Assembly: GCA_944386135.1 (NCBI GenBank)
Contig: CALWZW010000017.1
Location: 1 to 34,425 of the forward strand
Source of the DNA: an uncultured Clostridia bacterium
GTDB lineage: Bacteria; Bacillota; Clostridia; TANB77; CAG-508
Direction: 5' to 3'
Length of the DNA stretch: 34,425 nt
Below are positions 9,181 through 17,298 of the stretch, piece after piece. The position numbers and the translations under genes are program-made. Every line of letters begins with the position of its first letter. Within the stretch, counting starts at the first letter, position 1. A model generated the notes under the pieces. That model was not told where the DNA came from and ran no database searches. It saw nothing but the letters and a program-made list of their open reading frames with translations.

Positions 9181-9969
9181 ATGAAAAAATTAAAAATTGC
9201 AGGAATAAGCTTATGGAGAATACTAGCATATTTTATAATTTATAGTTTTATAGGATATATAATTGAGACAACTTATGCTTTTGTGGTTTATGGAGTTATA
9301 GAATCAAGACAAAGTTTTTTATATGGGCCATTTTGCTCAATCTATGGAGTTGGTGCTGTAATAATGATATGTGCTCTTCAAAGAGTAAAAAATGATAAAA
9401 CACATACATTATTTTTCGGTGGATTTATTGTCGGAAGCATTACAGAATATGTAGTAAGTTTTATAGGAGAAAAATTACTTAATACAAGATGGTGGGATTA
9501 TTCAGATAAATTTTTAAACATAAATGGAAGAATTTCACTTATATACTCAATATTTTGGGGATTACTTGGACTTTATTTATTAAGAGTTGTTAATCCCAAA
9601 GTAGATAAATTTATTGACTGGATAAAAACAAAATTTAACTATACTATGCTAAAAATATTAGTAGCTTTAACAACAATATTTCTTTTCTTAAATTGTGTTG
9701 TATCAGGCTTAGCACTGGATTTTTATTTAACAAGAGTTACAGTAGAAAACAATTTAGATGTTACAAATAAAGAAGCTGTAGTTGAAAAATACAATTATAT
9801 TTATAAAGAAAATGAAAAGTTATCTGAAATAATATATAAATTTTGGGGAGATAATACAATGGTAAAAACTTACCCTAATGTAACAATAACACTTGCAAAT
9901 GGAGAATCTGTCCTTGCTAAGAACTATTTCCCAGATATAAAACCATATTATTTTAAATTTAAAAAGTAA
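9181..9969 (+). CDS. CmpB-like multi-pass membrane protein (putative ABC permease family)
   Basis: A 262-residue integral membrane protein with about five or six hydrophobic segments. The hallmark stretches IGYIIETTYAF, SFLYGPFCSIYGVGA and RWWDYSDKFLNINGRISL match the family annotated as putative ABC-transporter type IV (CmpB, PF06541). The biochemical function of this family is unsettled. ATG 9181 follows AAAGGAAATATT; the upstream in-frame extension starts before the promoter and is rejected. The C-terminus (about 210-262) is soluble and charged. A paralogue is at 10778, on the other side of tcdA. Confidence 0.75.
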   Translation: MKKLKIAGISLWRILAYFIIYSFIGYIIETTYAFVVYGVIESRQSFLYGPFCSIYGVGAVIMICALQRVKNDKTHTLFFGGFIVGSITEYVVSFIGEKLLNTRWWDYSDKFLNINGRISLIYSIFWGLLGLYLLRVVNPKVDKFIDWIKTKFNYTMLKILVALTTIFLFLNCVVSGLALDFYLTRVTVENNLDVTNKEAVVEKYNYIYKENEKLSEIIYKFWGDNTMVKTYPNVTITLANGESVLAKNYFPDIKPYYFKFKK

Positions 9970-9979
9970 ATATATTTTG

Positions 9980-10018
9980 GTACTTTAGTGCTTTATGTAC
10001 TAAAGTACTTTCATTTTT
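9980..10018 (+). terminator. Terminator between CmpB-like gene and tcdA
   Basis: A perfect 10-bp stem GTACTTTAGT (9980-9989) with ACTAAAGTAC (9999-10008) is followed by TTTCATTTTT. Confidence 0.8.
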
Positions 10019-10069
10019 GCCAATTTTGTGCTAAAATTAAAAATATATAAATTATAGGAGAAAAATAGG

Positions 10070-10775
10070 ATGCAAGAGCAGTTTTCTAGAACAGAACTTT
10101 TAATCGGAGAAGAAAATATAGAAAAACTAGAAAATTCCAAAGTTGCAATATTTGGAATTGGAGGAGTAGGCTCTTTTGTGTGTGAAGCATTAGCAAGAGC
10201 TGGAGTTCGGAAATTTGATTTTAGTTGATAATGATAAGATATCTATTACAAACTTAAATAGACAAATCATAGCTTTGAATAGTACAATTGGAGAACATAA
10301 AACGAAAGTTATGAAAGATAGAATTTTAGATATAAATAGAAATGCTAAAGTTATAACATATGAAGAATTTTTTACTCCAGAAACTAAAGGCATATTGGAC
10401 AGCAGTGTTGACTATGTTGTAGATGCAATTGATACAATAATGTCGAAAATAGAACTTATTGAAAGGGCTAAAAATTTGAACATAAATATAATATCATCAA
10501 TGGGGACTGGAAATAAATTAAGTCCAGAAATGTTTGAAATAACTGACATAAAAAAAACATCAGTATGTCCCTTGGCAAAAATAATGAGGAAAGAATTAAG
10601 AAAAAGAAAGATAGAAAATGTTAAAGTATTATATTCAAAAGAAGAACCAATAGTTCCAATTAAAGATGGAAAAAGAATCAATATTCCAGGAAGTATATCA
10701 TTTGTTCCATCTGCTGCGGGATTACTTATAGCGAGTGAAGTTGTGAAAGATTTAATAAAAGGAGAGTCTTATTAG
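10070..10775 (+). CDS. tcdA: tRNA threonylcarbamoyladenosine dehydratase TcdA (one CGG +1 shift)
   Basis: Composite 234-residue E1-like/ThiF-family enzyme. ATG 10070 follows ATAGGAG. The adenylate-binding loop is GIGGVGS at residues 29-35. The frame breaks at CGG 10208-10210; skipping C gives ARAGVGNLILVDND, the expected second strand of the Rossmann fold, with Gly47 supplied by GGA. Later motifs VVDAIDTIMSKIEL, SMGTGNKLSP and GSISFVPSAAGLLIA are typical of TcdA/YgdL, which cyclises t6A37 to ct6A in tRNAs reading ANN codons. In the zero frame translation ends five codons after CGG, inside the nucleotide-binding fold. The short form without a long tail is common in Bacillota. Confidence 0.88.
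10208..10210 (+). other. CGG +1 shift site 2 (GTT CGG A, Gly47 of TcdA)
   Basis: The zero frame reaches TGA within five further codons. Skipping C10208 restores AGVGNLILVD. Confidence 0.87.
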
Positions 10776-10777
10776 CT

Positions 10778-11539
10778 ATGAACTTATTTTTAATATTAGC
10801 TTTCTTATTTTTTATAGGAAGTATATCTGGTTGGGTATTAGAGCTTTTTTATAGAAGAATAATATCAACTAAAGAGTGGATAAATCCGGGGTTCTTAGTT
10901 GGCCCATATTTGCCATTGTATGGTTTTGGCTTGTGCATATTTTATTTATTATCACAGCTACAATTAACTGGTATAATGGTAGTTATAATAATGGCACTTA
11001 CAGTTACAGCAATTGAATATATTGCTGGACTTATATTTATAAAAGGAATGGGAGTAAAATTATGGGATTACTCAGATAGATGGGGAAATATTGATGGACT
11101 TATATGTCCTTTATATACTCTACTTTGGGGAATACTTGGAGCAATATATTATTATTTAGCAAATTCTTATATTGTAAATTCCTTAAATTGGTTAGAGGAC
11201 AATTTAGCATTTTCTTTTGTAATAGGATTTTTCTTTGGAATAATTGTAATAGACTTTGTTTACAGTACTCAACTTGTAGTTAAAATACGTAAATTTGCAA
11301 AAGAAAAAGATTTAATAGTAAAATATGAAGAGTTTAAATCAAGTATATTTAATGAAGCTAAAAAGAATAAAGAAAAATATTCATTTATATTTGCAATTAG
11401 TAATAATATGAAAAAAATAGAAGAACATTTGAATGAGTATAAGAAAGTACAGTTAGAACGTACAAATGAATTAAAGAGAAGTATTCATTTGTTTATTAGA
11501 GATAAGGTTAAGCCTAAAAACAAGAAACTTGAAAAATAA
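10778..11539 (+). CDS. CmpB-like membrane protein, second paralogue
   Basis: A 253-residue membrane protein paralogous to the one at 9181. The same family hallmarks appear in the same order: SGWVLELFYRR, GFLVGPYLPLYGFG and KLWDYSDRWGNIDGLICPLY. About five transmembrane segments are followed by a charged, lysine-rich tail of about 60 residues (200-253) that looks helical. ATG 10778 comes two bases after the tcdA stop, with GGAGAG upstream, so it is probably cotranscribed with tcdA. The last codons and stop lie in a 20-base match to the repeat arm at 7172. Function is unknown beyond the family name. Confidence 0.75.
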   Translation: MNLFLILAFLFFIGSISGWVLELFYRRIISTKEWINPGFLVGPYLPLYGFGLCIFYLLSQLQLTGIMVVIIMALTVTAIEYIAGLIFIKGMGVKLWDYSDRWGNIDGLICPLYTLLWGILGAIYYYLANSYIVNSLNWLEDNLAFSFVIGFFFGIIVIDFVYSTQLVVKIRKFAKEKDLIVKYEEFKSSIFNEAKKNKEKYSFIFAISNNMKKIEEHLNEYKKVQLERTNELKRSIHLFIRDKVKPKNKKLEK

Positions 11540-11548
11540 TTGCGTTTT
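11529..11548 (+). repeat. Third partial copy of leader repeat arm
   Basis: The 20 bases match 7172-7191 exactly, by eye. This copy covers the last codons and stop of the CmpB-like gene. Confidence 0.5.
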
Positions 11549-11587
11549 TGCACATTATTAAATAAAAATAAATTTGGAGGAAAATAA

Positions 11588-12025
11588 ATGAGACTTGTTG
11601 TTCAGAGAGTAAAAAATGCAAGTGTTGAAGTTTATGGAAAAGTAATTGGGAAAATAGATGAGGGGCTTTTAGTTTTACTTGGAGTAACCCACGGAGATAC
11701 TAAAGAAAAAGTTGATTATCTGGTAAGGAAACTTGTGAATTTGAGAATATTCAAAGATGAAAACAATAAAATGAACTTATCAGTAAAAGATATAAATGGA
11801 GAAATACTTATTGTATCACAGTTTACACTATATGCAAATACATCAGAAGGAAACCGCCCAAGTTTTACAGAAGCTGCAAAACCAGAAGTTGCGAATGAGC
11901 TTTATGAATACTTTAAGAAAAAGTGCGCAGAAACAGGTATAAATGTTCAAAGTGGAGAGTTTGGCGCAGATATGAAAATAAGGCTATTAAATGACGGCCC
12001 AGTAACTGTTATAGTTGAAAAATAA
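11588..12025 (+). CDS. dtd: D-aminoacyl-tRNA deacylase
   Basis: A 145-residue protein of full family length. MRLVVQRVKNASVEV, the catalytic-region SQFTLYA (about residues 78-84) and the cross-subunit motif NDGPVT (with Val instead of Phe after) identify Dtd. It hydrolyses D-aminoacyl-tRNAs and mischarged Gly-tRNA(Ala), protecting translation. ATG 11588 follows TTTGGAGG at good spacing. The gene is intact and has no CGG. It ends just before a strong terminator and the GC-richer cassette. Confidence 0.95.
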   Translation: MRLVVQRVKNASVEVYGKVIGKIDEGLLVLLGVTHGDTKEKVDYLVRKLVNLRIFKDENNKMNLSVKDINGEILIVSQFTLYANTSEGNRPSFTEAAKPEVANELYEYFKKKCAETGINVQSGEFGADMKIRLLNDGPVTVIVEK

Positions 12026-12067
12026 AGAACCAGCCACCCCCAAGAAATGGGAATGGCTGGTCTTTTG
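12026..12067 (+). terminator. Terminator after dtd
   Basis: The stem ACCAGCCA/TGGCTGGT (12029-12036 with 12054-12061) flanks a C- and G-rich inner pairing, and TCTTTT follows. The composition is much more GC-rich than the other terminators, and it may belong to the adjoining cassette. Confidence 0.75.
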
Positions 12068-12173
12068 TTGCTAGGTCTTAACACCTAGCGGATGTGCCAG
12101 GCTTTAAACGGCCAGGCTCTTACACATTAAAGCGCACACATGCCTTAAGACGGACGGTTATGACGGTTATTAC

Positions 12174-12440
12174 TTACTGGTGAGGAAAGTTTGCCATCAC
12201 AGTGAATACTGCAAAATACAGCCCTTTTTTTACCTCATTGAGGCGGATTTCAATCAAACCGTGGTAGAGGTTGTAAACCCTTTCCACGTCTGCATCGAAA
12301 AAGTAACCCTTCACCTGAACAGGACAATCCTGCTCAATAGAGATGTTTCGAGCTCTGTTGAGAACTCTTTCCAGGTAATCAGTCCGTGTTTCGGAACTGA
12401 AACGTTCGGAAAATTTGACCTCTACGACAATATTTTCCAT
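12174..12440 (-). CDS. Unrecognised small protein in a GC-richer cassette
   Basis: An 88-residue soluble protein that I do not recognise. It begins MENIVVEVKFSERFSS and is mixed charged/hydrophobic, with no signal peptide or membrane segment. It has a canonical ribosome binding site (GGAGGT, 12 bases before ATG when read on the minus strand). Its own promoter is at 12523-12551 and GC-rich terminator sequence lies beyond its end. Base composition and codon use (CTC, CAG, GAC, TTC) differ clearly from the neighbours. It has an in-frame CGG at codon 19 (12384-12386) where the zero frame stays open; a +1 shift there would end after about 25 codons. This suggests recent transfer. The 12068-12173 stretch between it and the dtd terminator is GC-richer, with small hairpins such as CTAGGT/ACCTAG, and no gene. 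Confidence 0.55.
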   Translation of the reverse strand: MENIVVEVKFSERFSSETRTDYLERVLNRARNISIEQDCPVQVKGYFFDADVERVYNLYHGLIEIRLNEVKKGLYFAVFTVMANFPHQ

Positions 12441-12522
12441 AAAAGTACCTCCTATGGGTCTATTATGTGTGCTTTGAATGTGCTTTCTGCTGATAGAAAT
12501 TATATTTCTTATCAGTAATTAT

Positions 12523-12551
12523 ATTATACAACATTATGCTAAAGATTGCAA
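12523..12551 (-). promoter_or_regulatory. Promoter of first GC-richer cassette
   Basis: On the minus strand TTGCAA (12546-12551) and TATAAT (12523-12528) are 17 bases apart. The leader contains a near-palindrome at 12491-12514 before the ribosome binding site. Confidence 0.65.
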
Positions 12552-12608
12552 TAATAGTGAAATACTTCTTACAATTACATATTTAATAAAAAATTAATAA
12601 TTTTTACA

Positions 12609-12637
12609 TTGGCATTTTTAGTAGTTTGTAGTATAAT
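12609..12637 (+). promoter_or_regulatory. Promoter of HD-domain gene
   Basis: TTGGCA (12609-12614) and TATAAT (12632-12637) are 17 bases apart, 33 bases before the HD gene start. Confidence 0.65.
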
Positions 12638-12670
12638 ATAAATATAAAATAAATCTAAAAGGGATAATTT

Positions 12671-13156
12671 ATGGTTATAGTTAAAGAGAGAACAAAATCA
12701 TACAGAAAAGATTTTATGCTTCGCATAATGCGAATAAAACGATTTATTGCAATACAAACAATGTTAAGTAAATATATACAACATGGAAAAACAAATATAT
12801 ACATACATTCAAGAAATGTTGCATATCTAAGTTACATAATTGCAAGATTTTGCGAGAGAAGATTTAGAATAAAAATAGACTATGATGCTTTAGTTGTTGG
12901 AGCTATGTTTCATGATTTCTTCTTGTATGACTGGCATAAAGTAGAGGGAAGACAAAGACTTCATGGATTTAGACATCCAAAAATTGCAAGTATAAATGCT
13001 CAAAAGTATTATGGAATTAATGAAGCAGAGCAATTAATAATTGAGTCACATATGTGGCCTCTTACAATAACAAAGTTTCCAAAATCAACAGAAGCAAAGA
13101 TTGTATGCTTGGCTGATAAAATATGTTCAACCAAAGAAACTTTTAAAAGATTTTAA
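12671..13156 (+). CDS. Small HD-domain phosphohydrolase-like protein
   Basis: A 161-residue protein. The metal-binding HD signature is visible as HSRNVAYLS (first His), [13 protein letters not shown] (HD doublet), GFRHPKIAS and ESHMWPL, ending with CLADKICS. This is the order expected for HD-superfamily hydrolases that act on phosphorylated substrates or nucleotides. The basic N-terminus ([15 protein letters not shown]) is typical of a small clostridial subfamily of unknown substrate. ATG 12671 follows a weak AAGGGATAA site. A terminator at 13194 closes a monocistronic unit. Confidence 0.75.
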   Translation: MVIVKERTKSYRKDFMLRIMRIKRFIAIQTMLSKYIQHGKTNIYIHSRNVAYLSYIIARFCERRFRIKIDYDALVVGAMFHDFFLYDWHKVEGRQRLHGFRHPKIASINAQKYYGINEAEQLIIESHMWPLTITKFPKSTEAKIVCLADKICSTKETFKRF

Positions 13157-13193
13157 ATATTAAGATATTATTAATCTTTATTAAGAATTCCTT

Positions 13194-13219
13194 AAAAGCG
13201 CTTATTTAGCGCTTTTTTC
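13194..13219 (+). terminator. Terminator after HD-domain gene
   Basis: A perfect stem AAAAGCGC (13194-13201) with GCGCTTTT (13209-13216) is followed by TTT. Confidence 0.8.
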
Positions 13220-13268
13220 TTATATAATAATAACAAAAGTGTAACTTAAGAAAGGAATGAAATTAAAT

Positions 13269-13951
13269 ATGGAAATTTTAAAAGTTGAAAATTTATGTAA
13301 GGTATATGGAAAGGGGGAAAACGAAGTAAAAGCAGTTAACAATATTTCTTTTTCAGTTGAAAAAGGAGAATTTGTGGCAATAGTAGGCTCAAGTGGTAGT
13401 GGTAAGTCTACTCTTTTGCACTTAATTGGCGGAGTAGATAGACCAACAAGTGGTAAAGTATATATTGACGGAAAAGATATATATACATTAGATGATGATA
13501 ATCTAGCAATTTTTAGAAGAAGACAAGTAGGATTAATATATCAATTTTATAATTTAATACCAATATTAAATGTTGCAGAAAATATAACTCTTCCTTGTAG
13601 GTTAGATGGAAAAGAGGTAAATAAAAATGAACTAGAAGAATTACTTAAAGTACTTCGGACTAGAAACAAGAAGAAATCATTTGCCAAATCAATTATCTCG
13701 GTGGACAACAACAAAGAGTATCTATTGGAAGAGCAATAATTAATAAACCAGCGGTAATGCTTGCAGATGAGCCAACTGGAAATTTGGACAGTAAAGCTTC
13801 AGAGGAAATAATATCTTTACTTAAAGTATCAAATTTAAAATATAAGCAGACACTTATTGTGATAACACATGATGAGAAAATTGCCAATGAGGCTGATAGA
13901 GTTATACGTATTGAGGATGGGCGAATAATTAGTGATACGGCTAAAAAATAA
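13269..13951 (+). CDS. MacB/LolD-type ABC ATPase (two CGG +1 shifts)
   Basis: Composite 226-residue ATP-binding subunit. The Walker A is GSSGSGKST, the Q-loop region [13 protein letters not shown], Walker [13 protein letters not shown] and the H-loop VITHD: a MacB/FtsE-like ATPase of a mechanotransmission-type exporter. The frame breaks twice. CGG 13656-13658 gives Gly130 (VLGLETR after skipping C). CGG 13699-13701 gives Gly144, the first glycine of the ABC signature LSGGQQQR. The second CGG is in frame only after the first shift. In the zero frame the signature, Walker B and H-loop would all be lost. ATG 13269 is preferred because AAAGGA lies upstream; ATG 13257 directly abuts that site. Its permease is the next gene. 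Confidence 0.88.
13656..13658 (+). other. CGG +1 shift site 3 (CTT CGG A, Gly130 of MacB-like ATPase)
   Basis: Skipping C13656 changes CTT CGG ACT into CTT GGA CTA and yields [16 protein letters not shown]. Confidence 0.85.
13699..13701 (+). other. CGG +1 shift site 4 (TCT CGG T, ABC signature glycine)
   Basis: In the frame set by site 3, TCT CGG TGG replaces the signature Ser-Gly-Gly. Skipping C13699 gives [14 protein letters not shown]. Confidence 0.9.
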
Positions 13952-13961
13952 AAATTACTAG

Positions 13962-14170
13962 ATTACATATAAGTAAATGAAAATATTCGAAAAATTGCTT
14001 GGCTACATCATTTTTTAAGAAATTGTAAACCTTCAAAATAAGCCTCTTTCACTTTGTAAGATTTATTTCATAAATCTACGTGAACATCCCTCATTTTGAA
14101 GAACTAACAATTTCTAAAACAAATGATTTGCTAGCACAATTTTTCTCAATTTTAATTTACTTATATGTCA
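13962..14170. repeat. Long imperfect palindrome between ATPase and permease genes
   Basis: The outer arms share ACATATAAGTAAAT, then GAAAAATTG, (A)TCAT, TTTAAGAAATTGT-like and CTTCAAAAT blocks in inverted order, each arm about 90-100 bases. The centre has GTAAGATTTA/TAAATCTAC. No ORF is present. It may be a MITE-like element or a transcribed hairpin that tunes ATPase versus permease expression. Confidence 0.7.
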
Positions 14171-14200
14171 CATTAAATTAATAAAAAGGAAAGTAAGAAG

Positions 14201-16799
14201 ATGAAAAGTGTTTTAAATGAGTTGAGTATTAAAAATTTGAAATTAAATAAAAGAAAGAGTGCTGTTATAATAGTTCGGAATAATTTTAGCAACGGCACTT
14301 ATATGTGGCGTTGCGGGACTTGTAACAAGTACTCAGGCCTCAATTATTAAGACTACAAAACGAAATGAAGGAGACTATCATGCTATATTTTATAATGTAC
14401 CAAAAACTGAATTAACTTACATAGAAGATTATGATAATGTAGATAAGTATTATTTATCTGAAGAACTTGGATATAGTGTTTTAGAAGGAAGCAAGAATGA
14501 AAATAAGCCATATTTAAGCGTAATGGCTGGAAATGAACGGATACTTGAATAATATGGGGATTAATCTTATAGAAGGAAGATTACCTGAAAACGATACAGA
14601 AGTAGTTATATCTGAGCATATAAGTACAAATGGAGGAGTTAAATATAAAGTAGGAGATACTTTATATTTAGATGTGTGTGATAGAGTAGATGATAATGGT
14701 AATAAATTAACACAGCAAGATGAGTTTAATACTGATATAAAAGAAACATTGATTAAGAAATATACTAAAACATATAAGATAGTCGGAATTATGAAAAGAC
14801 CAAGTTATGCAACAGAAAATTATTCAGCCGCTGGGTATACGGTTATAACAAAAATGAGTGAAGTGTCAGACAATGCAAATATTGCGGTGGTATATAAGGA
14901 TGCATCAAAATATGAAGAGGATACAGAAAATATAGCAGGATTAAAAAATGAAGGAGAAACAGGAGAACCATTTTCCATTTCTGGACTTGGATTTTATGAT
15001 ACTAAAAAGTATGATGTTAGACTTAATGTGCAGCTTCTAACTTATGAAGGTGTAGCAATGAGTGATAACACAAGTGAGACTTTATATACACTTGCTGCTG
15101 TTATTATTGCAATTATTTTAGTATCAAGTGTTTTTGTTATAAAGAATGGTTTTGCAATATCTATAACAGAAAGGCTAAAGCAGTATGGAATGCTTGCAAG
15201 TATAGGGGCTACAAAGAAACAAATAAAGAAAAGTGTATATTTTGAAGGAATGGTTTTAGGATTAATTCGGAATACCACTAGGAATATTTTTTGGTATAAT
15301 TGCAATAGTTGTACTTTTGAAAGTAATTAATTATATACTTGCAGATTATTTAAATAATTTCGAATTCATTTATTCTATTTCTTATGTGGCAATAGGAATA
15401 AGTGTTTTAGTTGCAGGACTTACAATATTTTTATCTTGTATTTCTTCTGCAAGAAAAGCATCAAAAGTCACACCAATTGATTTAATAAGAAATTCTGATG
15501 ATATAAAAATAAAAAGTAATAAAATAAAATGTCCTAGAATAATTAGTAAATTATTTAATGTTGGAGGAGAAATAGCATATAAAAATCTAAAGAGAAGCAA
15601 AAAGAAATACAGAGCAACAATTGTTTCTCTAGTTATTAGTATAGTAACATTTATTGCAATATCTTCATTTATTGAATATGGATTTAAAATGTCAAATGTA
15701 TATTATCAAGAACTAGGATATAATTTTATGATATATTGCTATAATGAAGAAGACAATAGTATTGTATATAATGCATATAAAGATATTGCAAAATTTGATT
15801 CGGTAGATGAATACGCTATTCACAGAAGCGTTAATATGAAGATAGATTATAAAAAATATTATTCAGATTTTGGATATAGAGTAAATGGCTTAGAAAATGT
15901 AGAGGATACTGAAGAAGTTGATACATATATAACAATTTTATCAGTTGGAGAAGATGAGTACAAAAGATTTATATCAGAAATTGGAGAAAACTATGAAGAA
16001 TGTAAAAATGGAGCAATCCTAATAGATGATTATATACATTATGGGGACATAAAAAAGGAAGAAGGAGAAGTATATAATTTAAAAGCAGGAGATACTATTG
16101 AGGGAACTGTAGATAATAAAAAGCAAAGTTTAAGGATAGTTGCAAAGACTGATAAAACGCCTATGGGATTAGAAGAAATAAATAGTTGCTATGGTTATCT
16201 AATTGTAAATGATGAATATATAGAAAAACTTAGAGATACAGTTGAAGCAGCTTTAATGTATATAAATAGCAATGATACAGAAAAATTAGGAGAAGAAATT
16301 GACGAATATAAGAAAACAGCAGGAGAAGAATTAGAGGAGTTGTCATTTAGTAATTATGATGAATATGTAGAAAGTAATAATGCATTTATCTTAGTAATTT
16401 CAATATTCTTATATGGATTTATAACAGTAATTACTGTTATAGGTATAACAAATATATTCAATACTATTACAACTAATATGAACCTTCGTAGTAAAGAATT
16501 TGCAAACCTTAAGTCAATAGGAATGACAAAGAAAGAATTCAACAGGATGATAAGGCTTGAAAGTATATTTTATGGAATGAAATCATTAATAATTCGGAAT
16601 ACCAATAGGTTTAGCATTATCTTATTTAATATATAAAGTATTCGAAATAAGCATGATATCAGAATATGTAGTGCCATTTAATGCAATAATAATATCAGTT
16701 ATATTTGTAATGGTTATAGTTGGGATAATAATGAGGTACTCATTAAACAAAATAAATAAGCAAAATATAATAGAAACAATAAGAAATGATAATATATAA
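14201..16799 (+). CDS. MacB/FtsX-type permease (four CGG +1 shifts)
   Basis: Composite 864-residue permease, with ATG 14201 after AAGGAAAG. The first TM (about residues 18-42) is split by CGG 14276 (Gly26: VIIVGIILATALICGVAGL). CGG 14538 gives Gly113 (GNEGYLNNMGINLIEGRLP), in the extracellular MacB-like domain. CGG 15268 gives Gly356 (GLIGIPLGIFFGI) and CGG 16595 gives Gly798 (LIIGIPIGLALSYL); both lie in the homologous cytoplasm-to-TM segments of the two FtsX modules. Each FtsX module ends in a 'SIGxTKK' turn (LASIGATKKQ, LKSIGMTKKE). Each segment between sites is open only in its own frame, so four successive shifts are needed. It pairs with the upstream ATPase; the family exports or senses peptides and antibiotics. 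Confidence 0.85.
14276..14278 (+). other. CGG +1 shift site 5 (GTT CGG A, Gly26 of permease)
   Basis: Skipping C14276 restores the first transmembrane helix, VIIVGIILATAL. Confidence 0.85.
14538..14540 (+). other. CGG +1 shift site 6 (GAA CGG A, Gly113 of permease)
   Basis: In the frame set by site 5, GAA CGG ATA becomes GAA GGA TAC, giving GNEGYLNNMGI. The segment between sites 5 and 6 is 87 open codons. Confidence 0.83.
15268..15270 (+). other. CGG +1 shift site 7 (ATT CGG A, Gly356 of permease)
   Basis: Skipping C15268 gives LGLIGIPLGIFFGI, matching the equivalent segment at site 8. Confidence 0.87.
16595..16597 (+). other. CGG +1 shift site 8 (ATT CGG A, Gly798 of permease)
   Basis: Skipping C16595 gives SLIIGIPIGLALSYL and leads to a stop at 16797-16799 after 67 more residues. 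Confidence 0.87.
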
Positions 16800-16831
16800 A
16801 ATTTTGACATAATAAAATGAGAAAAATAATA

Positions 16832-16860
16832 TTGCTTTTTTTGGTATAAAGAAATATAAT
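16832..16860 (+). promoter_or_regulatory. Promoter of desulfoferrodoxin gene
   Basis: TTGCTT (16832-16837) and TATAAT (16855-16860) are 17 bases apart, directly before the ribosome binding site AACGGAGG. Confidence 0.7.
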
Positions 16861-16895
16861 TAATGCAAATAATTATATTTAACGGAGGTATTTTT

Positions 16896-17276
16896 ATGAA
16901 TAATGAATTAATAATAAAAAAATGTAAAAAATGTGGTGCAACAATTAAAGTTTTACAAGACTGTGAATGCCAAGGATGTGGAATTGTATGCTGCAACGAG
17001 ACAATGGAGAATGTTGTTCCAAATTCAGTAGATGCAGCATTTGAAAAACATGTACCAACTTATGAGGTAAAAGATGGCAAAATATTTGTAAAAGTAAATC
17101 ATGTTATGGAAGAAGAACACTATATTGAATGGGTTAGTATGGTAAACGGAGATAGAGAATGTACAACATATTTTAAACCAGGAGAACCAGCAGAAACTCA
17201 TTTCAAATATATTCCAGGTTCTACTCTTTATGCTTATTGCAACAAACATGATTTATGGAAAACAGAAGTAGAATAA
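16896..17276 (+). CDS. dfx: Desulfoferrodoxin / superoxide reductase
   Basis: A 126-residue two-domain superoxide reductase. The N-terminal desulforedoxin-like iron site shows CKKCGATIKVL and a CC pair before NETM. The catalytic Fe(His)4Cys site is represented by KHVPTYEV, VNHVMEEEHYIEWV and the C-terminal YCNKHDLW. It reduces superoxide to hydrogen peroxide without making oxygen. ATG 16896 follows ACGGAGG at good spacing; an in-frame upstream ATG at 16863 lacks such a site and lies at about the expected transcription start. The flavodiiron gene follows by 22 bases, so the two form an oxygen-defence unit. Confidence 0.93.
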   Translation: MNNELIIKKCKKCGATIKVLQDCECQGCGIVCCNETMENVVPNSVDAAFEKHVPTYEVKDGKIFVKVNHVMEEEHYIEWVSMVNGDRECTTYFKPGEPAETHFKYIPGSTLYAYCNKHDLWKTEVE

Positions 17277-17298
17277 TAAAGTTAGAAGGAGAATTTTG

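Noticed and set aside
12180..12518. 112-codon plus-strand ORF opposite the first cassette gene
   Set aside because: It has no ribosome binding site and overlaps the minus-strand ORF, which has promoter, ribosome binding site and plausible composition.
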